Notes: generated by a model not told the origin, from the sequence alone. Shown: positions 1-8,300, counted from the first letter of the stretch. The stretch: 23,822 bases of DNA from Candidatus Heimdallarchaeota archaeon LC_2 (GCA_001940725.1 MDVR01000147.1:1-23822); one strand, 5' to 3'. Translations and numbers: made by a program.

Positions 1-113
1 GTTTCATACTTCTCTACTATACTTTGTTCTACCTTGACTATATTGGCTAGAGGAGCTAATATGACAAAATCAAATACCACCAACAGGTTGGTTTTACTGA
101 TAGTTCAGGCATT
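1..113 (+). repeat. Direct repeat, copy 1 (truncated by window start)
   Basis: Bases 1-113 are identical to 1062-1174. The copy carries the last codons of the zinc-ribbon membrane gene, its TAG stop, the GAGG ribosome site, the ATG and about 17 codons of the DOMON-like gene, and then breaks off into unrelated AT-rich sequence at 114. The gene fragments here are therefore broken remnants. The left limit is unknown because the window begins inside the repeat. It is either a tandem duplication of a unit of about 1061 bases or an assembly artefact. Confidence 0.95.
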
Positions 114-826
114 AATTTTCAACATTTGAGAGAAATTTGAGATATACGTTTATTTTCATTACTACTTCATAATATGGATTTCGTTTTCGGAAATGAATAT
201 AATGGTGGTATAGTGACCACAAATCAACTTTCTCATTTTTAACCAGGTTACTTTTTACGAAAATAAAATTGATGATTTGTTCAACAATTAGATAATTAAA
301 TTAATATTATTACTATATAATCAATTTAAGAAATCTTTAATCGCAAGCAAGATAGTTGTACAAAATTCTGAAAACTAATCACACATTAGGGTATAAATTA
401 ACATAAAAAACAAAAAATCATCAATGGGCAAAAAAATACGCTGTTGTAATGATAATTTTTACACATTATCAATTTACTGATTATTAATTCACAAACTAGA
501 TGGGTGTACAATTTATTGAAGACAATTCGCACATCGCATTATAATTTCGTAAAAAAATACAAAAAATTAAATTTCGGACAAAAAAGTGAACATTTGTATC
601 AATAATCATATTTCGAATGTACGCGTTGTACTAATCCATTATTATTTTCTTTCAAAAGCTCAAAAATACATATTAAATTCTACAATTATACATTTTTTTA
701 ATGTAAAAATAGATTAATGATGAATAAAATTAGTCTTGTAAAATAAGTATTGAAAAATCATACAAAAGATAGACAAAATAGCATAATTCTTTTTAATAAT
801 GAAACGAATACTTATTCGAGAAACAA
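114..826. other. AT-rich non-coding stretch
   Basis: About 710 bases, rich in A and T, with no reading frame I regard as coding on either strand and no tRNA-like signature. Its 3' end holds the promoter region of the zinc-ribbon gene. If the tandem-duplication reading of the repeat is right, this whole stretch belongs to the duplicated unit and a second copy would lie just left of the window. Confidence 0.6.
789..818 (+). promoter_or_regulatory. TATA-like box plus short dyad before the redox cluster
   Basis: A T/A-rich TATA-like element (about 790-799) is followed by a perfect 5-base inverted repeat, CGAAT (805-809) and ATTCG (814-818), with a 4-base spacer. The dyad lies 8 bases before the ATG at 827, where transcription would be expected to start. 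That position suits a repressor operator, but this is inference from placement only. Confidence 0.35.
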
Positions 827-1111
827 ATGAGCACAATAGACTCAACTTCTTTGGACACTAATTCAATGTGTAACAAATGTGGAAAATTAATGCCATCATA
901 TGCAAAATTCTGCTATGAATGTGGATTACAAGTAACTAGTAAATCCTTTGGTTTTGAAAATATGGACATCACTGCTCCAAAAAGCACAGTAGGTAAATTA
1001 TTTGATTTTATCTCCATTGCTGCAATGGCTACTTTTGGAGTAATTCTGGCTGCAACAGTCGGTTTCATACTTCTCTACTATACTTTGTTCTACCTTGACT
1101 ATATTGGCTAG
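827..1111 (+). CDS. Small zinc-ribbon membrane protein
   Basis: A 94-residue protein. The N-terminal third holds a double CxxC zinc ribbon (Cys15, Cys18, Cys29, Cys32) of the 'double zinc ribbon' type common in archaea. A single hydrophobic segment at about residues 60-90 should anchor it in the membrane with the ribbon in the cytoplasm. It is the first gene of a three-gene unit; its TAG stop is 10 bases before the ATG of the DOMON-like gene, which implies co-transcription. Function is not recognised. From context it may help assemble or regulate the membrane redox proteins encoded downstream. The last part of the gene is duplicated at 1-50. Confidence 0.8.
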   Translation: MSTIDSTSLDTNSMCNKCGKLMPSYAKFCYECGLQVTSKSFGFENMDITAPKSTVGKLFDFISIAAMATFGVILAATVGFILLYYTLFYLDYIG

Positions 1112-1174
1112 AGGAGCTAATATGACAAAATCAAATACCACCAACAGGTTGGTTTTACTGATAGTTCAGGCATT
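1062..1174 (+). repeat. Direct repeat, copy 2 (inside intact genes)
   Basis: Intact counterpart of bases 1-113. It spans the 3' end of the zinc-ribbon gene and the 5' end of the DOMON-like gene, both of which read through it without disruption. Identity stops after base 1174 (base 113 in copy 1). Confidence 0.95.
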
Positions 1175-2042
1175 CCTAATTACATTGTTATTCACTACCC
1201 CTACTGCAGCCAATGATGTAGTATTGATTGCACCAACCTATCCAGATTTAGATTTCAGTATTTCGGATGACAAAATTTCTGATTCTTGGGATGAAATTAC
1301 AACTTTTGCTAATTTAACCGAGTTTGGATTGGGGGGTTTCGCTAAATTTGCCCATAATGAGACACACATCTATCTATTATTGGGTACGACGACTAAATCT
1401 TGGATAGCAATCGAATTTGACGCTTCAGCAGATGAATGTATGGAAACCAATCATGACACCTGGATTTTTTACATTAATCCAACCGAAAAAACCTTACGCT
1501 CAGTAGATGCAACATTTAAGGGTCTAGCTGCCCCTGAAATTGATGATCAAAATGATTTATTTGGTGAGGTTATTTTTAATGATGATTTGATATACATTGA
1601 AGCACTGAGGGCCTTTAACACAGAAGATCAAACCAGCCCAGATATCATATTTTCAAATGGGTCTTCTACCTTTCTAACTTTTGCTTCAGAAGAAAATCAT
1701 GAAACAACACGTCAGCCATATTTCTTTAATGTCCAGTTTACAGATATTGGATCAATTGTTGAAATTGAGTCTCCAGATGTTATAAATTGGCAAGAAATCA
1801 AGGAATATGTCTTATTTGGTGCAATGATATTCGCAGTATTCTTTGCCTTAACTCATTACATTGTACGTCAAAAACTAAGACCCCTTGAACATGGATCACG
1901 ATTGATCGATAGTAATATTGTAACCTCCCCAAAATTTAAGGAAAGATGGAATACATTGATTCATGGAATCAAGACTTTTGAGGTCGATGCAGATTCAAGT
2001 ACAAGGCAAAACTCATCTGATTCAGAAGGAGGAGAAAATTAA
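1122..2042 (+). CDS. Secreted DOMON-like protein with C-terminal membrane anchor
   Basis: A 306-residue protein starting at ATG 1122, preceded by GAGG at 1111-1114; the longer frame from a TTG at 1095 overlaps the preceding gene and is less likely. It has a signal-like N-terminus (hydrophobic to about residue 30, ending near an Ala-Ala-Asn site), a beta-rich outer domain, one transmembrane helix at about residues 235-255, and a cytoplasmic tail of about 50 residues. The outer domain resembles DOMON or ethylbenzene-dehydrogenase-gamma-like folds, which bind heme or sugar; a Met in a Cys-Met-Glu-Thr context is a possible heme ligand. Its TAA overlaps the ATG of the cytochrome b gene by one base. 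A role as an extracytoplasmic electron-transfer partner is inferred from this pairing. Confidence 0.7.
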   Translation: MTKSNTTNRLVLLIVQAFLITLLFTTPTAANDVVLIAPTYPDLDFSISDDKISDSWDEITTFANLTEFGLGGFAKFAHNETHIYLLLGTTTKSWIAIEFDASADECMETNHDTWIFYINPTEKTLRSVDATFKGLAAPEIDDQNDLFGEVIFNDDLIYIEALRAFNTEDQTSPDIIFSNGSSTFLTFASEENHETTRQPYFFNVQFTDIGSIVEIESPDVINWQEIKEYVLFGAMIFAVFFALTHYIVRQKLRPLEHGSRLIDSNIVTSPKFKERWNTLIHGIKTFEVDADSSTRQNSSDSEGGEN

Positions 2043-2758
2043 TGGTTCAAGTATTAGAAACACCCCAGCACCAAATTATTAAACAAGAGAAAAAATTCGT
2101 TATAGCATATCGATATACCACACCACATAGAATCCAACATTTAGTAAATTTAATATGTATGAATTTATTATTTATTACCGGATTAGAGATTTCTTTATCT
2201 AAATATCCATTTGGTGGATATAAATTTACTCAGAACTTACATCTTTATCTTGGTTTTTTCATCGTTTATTGGAGTATTTATGTTTATTTTGTGATTATTG
2301 CCTTTGAAAAGAAACTCAAAGAACTCATTCCAACACCACGAGATTTATTGGATCTGTTTATCATTTTAATGTGTGCTCTAAAAATTCTTCCAGACTCAAA
2401 ATACCCACATTATGATTTCTATGACCCAATAAAAAAGAAATATGTCATGAAATATCACCCAACTCAGAAATTACTGGCATTTGGAAATATTGTGATGTTA
2501 ATCTTCATTTCAATAACCGGGTTTGCTCTTTATGAACAAGTTTCTCCAGACACTATTGGAATTATTGGGACTTTATCCATGAATATGGTAACTCCATTTA
2601 TTGATTTTGTGGGTATAACGTTAAGATTTCTACACTTCGCTATATTTGTATATTTCTTAATGGGCACAACAATTCATGTGTATTTCACAATGTTACCCGA
2701 AAACCGAGGAAGACTCCATGGCATGATGATCGGTGGAGAAAAAATATATATCGAATAA
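2042..2758 (+). CDS. Cytochrome b561 / FdnI-HyaC-like membrane protein
   Basis: A 238-residue protein with four to five membrane helices. Histidines sit where b-heme ligands occur in the formate dehydrogenase gamma / hydrogenase cytochrome b family: His29 and His33 before and in helix 1, His67 in helix 2, and His198 and His212 in the last helix region. A Lys-Tyr-His-Pro-Thr-Gln-Lys-Leu stretch (137-144) matches the conserved KYxxxQKL region of that family. The start is fixed by a strong Shine-Dalgarno site, AAGGAGGAG (2026-2034), and a one-base overlap with the preceding stop. It probably moves electrons between a quinone and a partner, possibly the DOMON-like protein. No catalytic dehydrogenase or hydrogenase subunit lies in the window. 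The family call is by motif and could be a neighbouring di-heme family. Confidence 0.75.
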   Translation: MVQVLETPQHQIIKQEKKFVIAYRYTTPHRIQHLVNLICMNLLFITGLEISLSKYPFGGYKFTQNLHLYLGFFIVYWSIYVYFVIIAFEKKLKELIPTPRDLLDLFIILMCALKILPDSKYPHYDFYDPIKKKYVMKYHPTQKLLAFGNIVMLIFISITGFALYEQVSPDTIGIIGTLSMNMVTPFIDFVGITLRFLHFAIFVYFLMGTTIHVYFTMLPENRGRLHGMMIGGEKIYIE

Positions 2759-2812
2759 AATTACTAAATATTAAAATTAGAAATTACTAAATATTTAATA
2801 AAATCTAACAAT

Positions 2813-3283
2813 TCATAATCCTAGATCTTCTATTGCGCTAAGTATTTCTTCAGCATGAATATCTGTTTTAACTTTCTTGAAAATTTTTCTAACTTTGTAA
2901 TCTTTATCTACAATAAACGTATAACGAAATGTTCCCATAGATGTTTTCCCGTATATTTTTTTCTCACCATAACTACCTATTGATTCAAGAAAGCTACTAT
3001 CTATGTCACATAGAAGATCGTATTGTAAGTTATACTTTTCAGCAAATTTTTTGTTTTTTGCAGGTTTATCATTACTAATTCCAAATGCCTTGAATCCCTT
3101 ATCCAATATCTCTTGGTAGTGATCTCTAACTGAACAAACCTCTTTTGTACAGCCCGGTGTTGATGCTCTGGGATAAGCAAACAGAATGAAAGGAGTACCT
3201 TTCAATTCAGAAGATTTGATAATTTTCTCATCTTGATTTAATAATTCAAATTCTTTGAATGTATCATTGACTTGCATAATCAT
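2813..3283 (-). CDS. bcp: Thioredoxin-dependent peroxiredoxin, BCP/PrxQ type
   Basis: A 156-residue cytoplasmic peroxiredoxin that would reduce hydrogen peroxide and organic peroxides using thioredoxin-like donors. The active-site stretch is Pro38...Ser-Thr-Pro-Gly-Cys45-Thr-Lys-Glu-Val-Cys50: peroxidatic Cys45 and resolving Cys50 four residues later, the atypical 2-Cys arrangement of bacterioferritin comigratory protein/PrxQ. The length is normal for the family. ATG at 3283 is used here; a second ATG two codons in (3277) is equally possible. The gene is monocistronic, converges on the cytochrome b gene, and diverges from the aldehyde dehydrogenase gene across about 170 AT-rich bases that must hold both promoters. 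Confidence 0.92.
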   Translation of the reverse strand: MIMQVNDTFKEFELLNQDEKIIKSSELKGTPFILFAYPRASTPGCTKEVCSVRDHYQEILDKGFKAFGISNDKPAKNKKFAEKYNLQYDLLCDIDSSFLESIGSYGEKKIYGKTSMGTFRYTFIVDKDYKVRKIFKKVKTDIHAEEILSAIEDLGL

Positions 3284-3427
3284 TGTTTAATCAGTCATTA
3301 TACAATTGTTTGGCTAAGGATAAAGATAGGTTTGAAAAGAAGATTAATAGAATATTCAAATTACGAATATTCTTTGATTCTTTTCAATTTACAATATTTA
3401 TTCATAAAAAATTCCCATTTAGAATAG

Positions 3428-3437
3428 TTTAATATTA
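3428..3437 (+). promoter_or_regulatory. TATA-like box of the aldehyde dehydrogenase gene
   Basis: TTTAATATTA lies about 25 bases upstream of the ATG at 3457, so the expected start of transcription falls at or next to the start codon. No Shine-Dalgarno site is visible. This fits a leaderless archaeal transcript. Spacing is the only support. Confidence 0.4.
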
Positions 3438-3456
3438 TACCAATTAGATTGCAAAT

Positions 3457-4983
3457 ATGGAAACTGTAAATGAAAAATTGAAACATGAAAAACAGGTAGA
3501 TGGGACCAATACCGATTTTTCTAAACGTTTAGATGATTTAATAAATTTACAAAAGGCATTCTATAAATCTGGCCAAACAAGAAGCTTTGAGTTCAGAAAA
3601 ACTCAACTTAAAAAATTAAGAAAGCTTATTTTGGATAATGAAAAACAGATTAATAATGCTATAAAGTCTGATTTGCGGAGATCCGAATATGTTGTTACTT
3701 TCACAACAGGGGGTGTTATTACAGAAATAGATTATTCTCTGGAGCGGGTACTTCAACTAAAACCTCCATTTATTTCCAGACGATTAAAAACCTGGATGAA
3801 ACCCAAAAAAGTGAGAAGTCCAATATTTATGTTTGGTAATAAATCTTACACAGAACAAGTTCCTAAAGGAGTTACCTTAATTATGGGACCTTGGAATTAT
3901 CCATTTTTATTAGTAATAGCTCCTTTAGTTGGTGCAATTGCTGGTGGGAACACTGCAATTTTGAAACCATCTGAATATGCTCCAAATACTTCAAAAGTTA
4001 TTGCGGAACTAATTAATAATAACTTTGAGGAATCTTATATTCATGTCACAGAGGGTGGAGTTGAAGTATCAAAGGCGCTTGTTGCAAGAAAAGAATGGAA
4101 TCACATATTTTTTACTGGAGGAACCGAAATAGGACGTTCTGTTTATCAAGTTGCAGCTAAAAATTTAATTCCGGTTACTCTTGAACTTGGAGGAAAATCA
4201 CCTACAATTGTTGATAAAGATGTTCATTTAAAATTAGCTGCTAAGCGTATCATTGCTATGAAATTCATTAACAACGGACAAACTTGCATGGCTCCTGATT
4301 ATTTATTGGTGCATAAAGAAATAAAAGACGATTTGGTATCAGAAATGAAGGTTCAACTTTCTAATTTCTTTGGAGAAGATGCCTCGAAGAGCGCTGATTA
4401 TGCTAGAGTTATCAACGAAAGACATTATGGTAGCCTTGAGAAATTGATCCAAGGCAATGATAATGACGAAATTGTAATTGGTGGTAATACAAATCCTGAT
4501 GATTTATACATAGAACCCACATTAGTTGATAATGTAACATATGAATCAAAACTCATGGAAGATGAAATTTTTGGTCCAATTTTGCCGATCATTACATATG
4601 ACTCACTTGAAGAGGCCATAGATTATATTGAAAGTCGGCCACGGCCTTTAGCATTGTATATTTATACAAAGAATAAGGATGTAAAAAATCAAATTTTACA
4701 AAATACCAATTTTGGAGGGGGAATGATTAACGATTCAGTGGTGTATTATCTCCATCCTGGCCTTCCATTTGGTGGAATAGGTGATTCGGGATTTGGTGCT
4801 TACGGTGGTAAATATACTTTTAATGAATTTACACATAGAAGAGCGATGGTTGAAACAGGTGGCATATTAGATAGAACTTCTGAAAAATTAAAAATCAAGT
4901 TTTTCAAATACCCTCCATTCACTAAAACAAAAATCAGATTGCTTAAATTTGCACACAGAAAATTATCTCGTTATAGAATATAA
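3457..4983 (+). CDS. Aldehyde dehydrogenase, ALDH3-like
   Basis: A 508-residue NAD(P)+-dependent aldehyde dehydrogenase. Visible motifs are Gly-Pro-Trp-Asn147-Tyr-Pro, Lys170 in the LKPSE cofactor site, Gly-Gly-Thr-Glu-Ile-Gly (221-226), Glu243 in TLELGGKSP, catalytic Cys277 in NNGQTC, and Glu370-Ile-Phe372-Gly-Pro. A C-terminal Tyr-Pro-Pro-Phe segment near residue 475 and the short spacing of the domains match class 3 (fatty aldehyde) dehydrogenases more than ALDH1/2. About 25 charged residues precede the usual N-terminus. The likely reaction is oxidation of medium- or long-chain or aromatic aldehydes to acids; substrate cannot be told from sequence. The gene stands alone with its own promoter. 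Confidence 0.93.
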   Translation: METVNEKLKHEKQVDGTNTDFSKRLDDLINLQKAFYKSGQTRSFEFRKTQLKKLRKLILDNEKQINNAIKSDLRRSEYVVTFTTGGVITEIDYSLERVLQLKPPFISRRLKTWMKPKKVRSPIFMFGNKSYTEQVPKGVTLIMGPWNYPFLLVIAPLVGAIAGGNTAILKPSEYAPNTSKVIAELINNNFEESYIHVTEGGVEVSKALVARKEWNHIFFTGGTEIGRSVYQVAAKNLIPVTLELGGKSPTIVDKDVHLKLAAKRIIAMKFINNGQTCMAPDYLLVHKEIKDDLVSEMKVQLSNFFGEDASKSADYARVINERHYGSLEKLIQGNDNDEIVIGGNTNPDDLYIEPTLVDNVTYESKLMEDEIFGPILPIITYDSLEEAIDYIESRPRPLALYIYTKNKDVKNQILQNTNFGGGMINDSVVYYLHPGLPFGGIGDSGFGAYGGKYTFNEFTHRRAMVETGGILDRTSEKLKIKFFKYPPFTKTKIRLLKFAHRKLSRYRI

Positions 4984-5071
4984 CATTGTCAGTTAAAAAT
5001 TTGGATTATCTTTTATGTTCTGATTAATTCTATAATTGACTTTAAATTTCCTCTTGTTTTATCTATAAATA

Positions 5072-5347
5072 GTGGCTCGTAGGTTTTATCAAGAAATTCA
5101 TTTCAAAATGAATGAGCTGATGCTTTATTATAATTTTCCAATAATTTCGGAAGAAGTTCAAGAGACTTCAAAATGTCATCATATTGAAAAATTAAGATGT
5201 TCAAGGGCACATGAATTATCTCCTCAACAATGTATTGAAGAGAGAAAATGTGAACTTTATCACAATCAAGAGAAATTATTTTTTGAAGTAGGAATAGATG
5301 TATATTCGCTACAAGAGTTGGATAATAAATTAAGGAACAGAAAGTAA
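5072..5347 (+). CDS. Small Cys/His-rich protein of unknown function
   Basis: A possible 91-residue protein from GTG 5072; an ATG at 5108 is a plausible alternative. I do not recognise it. Cysteines at 35, 43, 54 and 60 with His36, His37 and His64 could bind a metal such as zinc. It has no signal peptide or membrane segment. The opposite strand also has an open frame of similar size (5103-5366), but the Cys/His spacing makes the plus frame the better candidate. It sits alone between the aldehyde dehydrogenase and CLC genes. Confidence 0.5.
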   Translation: MARRFYQEIHFKMNELMLYYNFPIISEEVQETSKCHHIEKLRCSRAHELSPQQCIEERKCELYHNQEKLFFEVGIDVYSLQELDNKLRNRK

Positions 5348-5420
5348 GAATTCTACTTTTGTGCATTAACCATTCTTAAAATTGTATTGGAGAATTTCTG
5401 AACAATAATGTATTAGATAA

Positions 5421-5430
5421 TTTAATATAA
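5421..5430 (+). promoter_or_regulatory. TATA-like box of the CLC gene
   Basis: TTTAATATAA sits about 30 bases before the ATG at 5460, placing the expected transcription start about 8 bases before the start codon. No Shine-Dalgarno site is present, which suggests a nearly leaderless mRNA. Confidence 0.4.
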
Positions 5431-5459
5431 AGTGAGTATATAGAACTTTTAGCTGATTT

Positions 5460-7223
5460 ATGGATAATCTCATTTCTCGGATATTAACAGCAGGAAGACA
5501 ATCCGAAGAAGAAACCTTTGAAAATCACATTCGTCAATGGTTTCCAATTGCATTGGCAATTGGTATTGTTGTTGGGGCTGTTATGTCTATATTTCATATG
5601 ATTATCATCCTTTTTTCACGAATTTTATTAGAGATCAATCCCTTAGTTATTATGACAATTGCAGCTTTTGTAATATTATTATTAAACAGAATTGAATTTG
5701 AGGATCCCAAACAAAATGGTATTTCATACGTTTTAACTAAAAAACATAGTGAGGAAACTATTCCAATTGAAGTTGGTGGGAAAAAATTTGTGAGTTCAAG
5801 TCTTGTATTGGGCTCAGGGATGCCTGTTGGTCGAGAAGGTCCTGCATTAATTATCGGAAGTTCTATTGCTTCGAAAATTGTTGAATTAGCTAAAGTTCCA
5901 GAAGCTTATCGTCATCAAGCCATAACTCTGGGCAGTGCAGCATCGACGGGAGCATTATTTCAAGCACCATTCGGTTCTGCAGTATTCTCAGCGGAGGTAC
6001 CTTACAAAGAAGATTCAGATCATTCGATGTTAATGGCTGCATTCTTATCCAGTGTTGTAGCTGCTGTAACTGCAGCTACGATTGTTAAATTCGTGAATGG
6101 ATTGAATTTTTTAGATTTTAGTTTTCATTTTATCAGTAGATCAAATGCTTTTCTTCAACCCAATTTTCAAAATGCATTTTTCGCCTTATTACTCGGGGTG
6201 ATAACTGGACTAATTGGTAGATTATTTATTGAGATTTATTATATTTATATTGACAAAATGTCGGAACGCTTTTCTGTGCAGAAACAAATGATATATGGTT
6301 ACATTTTCTTCTTCATGAGCATCGCTCTGGGTGGATTATTTATATCTGATTTTTATGTCTTGAGGGGTATAACTCCATTTGAGGAAATTGATAATCTCAT
6401 TGACAGCTCACAGACAAATCAAACTTTAATTATCATGATTTTTATTCAGATCCTTGCAACAACTGCATTATTGGGTGCTGGTTATCCCGGGGGGATTTTC
6501 GCCCCAAGCTTATTTATTGGTGCATTGACAGGTTTATTTTTTTCCACAATTTTACAATTTAATGATCCAAATGAAATTGCAGCTTGGGCAATAATTGGGA
6601 TGAGTGGGGCACATGCTGCGACAACTAAAACACCTGTTGCTTCTGTTCTTTTAATTCTTGAGATAACAGGCTTACCGAATCTCATAATTCCAATATTGCT
6701 AGTCAACATCTCTTCATATATTTTTTCAGGGCATAGGTCTCTCTATAAAGGACAGATCCGTGGTAGAGATGCAATCATTCTTAGACATCTTAAAGAATAT
6801 GATCAACATGAGGGATACACTGTTGGGGACGTGATGACAAGGTTAGAAGATACAATGTATTTAACAAAAGAAACGACACTTACAGAATCGATGAAAATAT
6901 TTGATGAAAGCAGTAAAAGAGATTTTCCCGTAATTCAATCAACGGATGACCTGACCGTCATTGGTATGGTATTTGAAGAAGAACTTCTAATAATTAAAGA
7001 AGAAGGGCTGGATTATATTGTTGAGGATTTTATGGAAACTAAAATTCCTAATATATCGATGAGCCTAACTGGCAGAGATGCACTAACATTATTACTAGAT
7101 GCTGATATTGAGAGAGCTCCAGTTGTAGATTCAAATAAAAAGTTAATTGGGATAGTCTCAATAGGAGACATTGTCAGAGGACATCAAACTCTAATTGAAA
7201 TTCAAAAAATTACTAAACAATGA
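5460..7223 (+). CDS. CLC-family Cl-/H+ antiporter with C-terminal CBS pair
   Basis: A 587-residue protein. Residues 1 to about 430 form the multi-helix CLC transport unit, with the anion filter Gly118-Ser119-Gly120-Met-Pro122, gating Glu126 in GREGP, and the later Gly-Gly-Ile-Phe-Ala-Pro filter segment. Glu179, in the motif after Ala-Pro-Phe-Gly-Ser, aligns with the internal proton glutamate (Glu203) of E. coli ClC-ec1, so proton-coupled exchange is more likely than a passive channel. Two CBS domains (about 455-510 and 520-580) follow; in related proteins such pairs bind adenine nucleotides and adjust activity. It would move chloride or other anions across the cell membrane for pH or volume control. 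The lipase gene converges on it with only 3 bases between stops. Confidence 0.93.
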   Translation: MDNLISRILTAGRQSEEETFENHIRQWFPIALAIGIVVGAVMSIFHMIIILFSRILLEINPLVIMTIAAFVILLLNRIEFEDPKQNGISYVLTKKHSEETIPIEVGGKKFVSSSLVLGSGMPVGREGPALIIGSSIASKIVELAKVPEAYRHQAITLGSAASTGALFQAPFGSAVFSAEVPYKEDSDHSMLMAAFLSSVVAAVTAATIVKFVNGLNFLDFSFHFISRSNAFLQPNFQNAFFALLLGVITGLIGRLFIEIYYIYIDKMSERFSVQKQMIYGYIFFFMSIALGGLFISDFYVLRGITPFEEIDNLIDSSQTNQTLIIMIFIQILATTALLGAGYPGGIFAPSLFIGALTGLFFSTILQFNDPNEIAAWAIIGMSGAHAATTKTPVASVLLILEITGLPNLIIPILLVNISSYIFSGHRSLYKGQIRGRDAIILRHLKEYDQHEGYTVGDVMTRLEDTMYLTKETTLTESMKIFDESSKRDFPVIQSTDDLTVIGMVFEEELLIIKEEGLDYIVEDFMETKIPNISMSLTGRDALTLLLDADIERAPVVDSNKKLIGIVSIGDIVRGHQTLIEIQKITKQ

Positions 7224-7226
7224 CAC

Positions 7227-8042
7227 TTATCTTTTTTTCTTTTTGTATAATTTACCCTTCTCAACAGTTTCCATATCCTTCATAACAATCCGATATTTAT
7301 CAGCTGCGTGATCAAACATTGCCTGACCAGTTGCAATGCCTATGGGATTATCCAAATTCTCCAAGAATTGAAAGAATCTTGTTGGATTCACTCTAAGCTT
7401 ATTTCGTGACATAAATACTAATTTTCCCACATGTTTGTAAAGGAATTTTGGATACCTTGCACTAAAATCTTCATTATTTACAATTCTATAGGTATTGGGT
7501 ATCAGATTATTGAATTTTCGTGCAAATGATAGATTACCCGTTCTTATAGATCCGAAATTATACATAATTAAATCCAATTCAGGATAGGCCAATTTCAAAT
7601 CAAACACACAATAAGTTGCCATCGCACCTCCAAGGCTATGGCCAGTAGTGTATATTTTTGAAATTTTGGTTTCTTTATTAGCTTTTTTTACTTCCTTGAA
7701 AATTTTCTTTTTTACTGTTAAATAAGCATTTAATGTACTTTTATGTACTTTAGTTGGAAATAATTTTGAAGTATTATTTTCTTTTGGATATTTTTCTTTA
7801 AATGGAACTACTTCTGTAAACAAATCATGAATACTTGAAGTACCTCTAAATGCAATATAGACATTATCTTTCTCCTTACCCCTAAGCAGAATTAACTGTG
7901 TATCCGTTTTTTTATCAGTGATATAAGCAATTTTAGTCAGTCCCTCGAATTCCTCACCTAATTCATCAGATCCCCTGTAGGCTTCCAATGACATATTTAA
8001 CAATAATACAGCTAAATCATAATCGAATTCTGGATCATTCAT
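7227..8042 (-). CDS. Class 3 lipase (alpha/beta hydrolase)
   Basis: A 271-residue hydrolase of the Lipase_3 family, common in eukaryotes. The nucleophile elbow is Gly-His-Ser136-Leu-Gly-Gly; the oxyanion region is Phe-Arg-Gly-Thr-Ser (65-69). Asp192 in the Asn-Asn-Glu-Asp stretch and His245 in Asp-His-Ala-Ala complete the expected Ser-Asp-His triad at the usual spacing. There is no signal peptide or membrane segment, so it should act in the cytoplasm on acylglycerols or another ester. The natural substrate is unknown, and the role is puzzling in an archaeon with ether lipids. A patch rich in Lys ends the protein. Confidence 0.88.
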   Translation of the reverse strand: MNDPEFDYDLAVLLLNMSLEAYRGSDELGEEFEGLTKIAYITDKKTDTQLILLRGKEKDNVYIAFRGTSSIHDLFTEVVPFKEKYPKENNTSKLFPTKVHKSTLNAYLTVKKKIFKEVKKANKETKISKIYTTGHSLGGAMATYCVFDLKLAYPELDLIMYNFGSIRTGNLSFARKFNNLIPNTYRIVNNEDFSARYPKFLYKHVGKLVFMSRNKLRVNPTRFFQFLENLDNPIGIATGQAMFDHAADKYRIVMKDMETVEKGKLYKKKKR

Positions 8043-8198
8043 AATTTTAGCACAAATTCCTCAATTTTAATATTTATCGGATAGCATTTCAGTGAATTAT
8101 TATATTCATCTTCAACCTACATACTAAATCTTTAATATTAATTATGAGCATATTCTTTTAGCAAAATTACTAATTAGTGGGTTCACTTACCCTTTCCA

Positions 8199-8248
8199 AT
8201 CACTTAATAATAGTGATCAAAGAGGTCAATTAGTAGGCAAGCTACTAA
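8199..8248 (+). promoter_or_regulatory. Two tandem dyads upstream of folE
   Basis: ATCACT (8199-8204) pairs with AGTGAT (8212-8217) around a 7-base loop, and TTAGTAG (8230-8236) pairs with CTACTAA (8242-8248) around GCAAG. Both arms are perfect. They lie 53-102 bases before the folE start, in the only non-coding DNA before the operon, and could be operators or leader hairpins controlling pterin synthesis. A TATA-like TAATAATA occurs inside the first dyad. The function is inference. Confidence 0.35.
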
Positions 8249-8300
8249 ATAACCAAAAACTCCGGGGAAGATAAAACTGGAATACAACACAACGGGCAAG

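Noticed and set aside
1095..1121. TTG 1095 as start of the DOMON-like gene
   Set aside because: It lies inside the preceding gene; ATG 1122 has a well-placed GAGG and gives a normal signal peptide.
5103..5366. 87-codon minus-strand frame
   Set aside because: It is antisense to the Cys/His-rich frame, with composition expected of a shadow (Leu/Ile/Ser-rich) and no recognisable feature.
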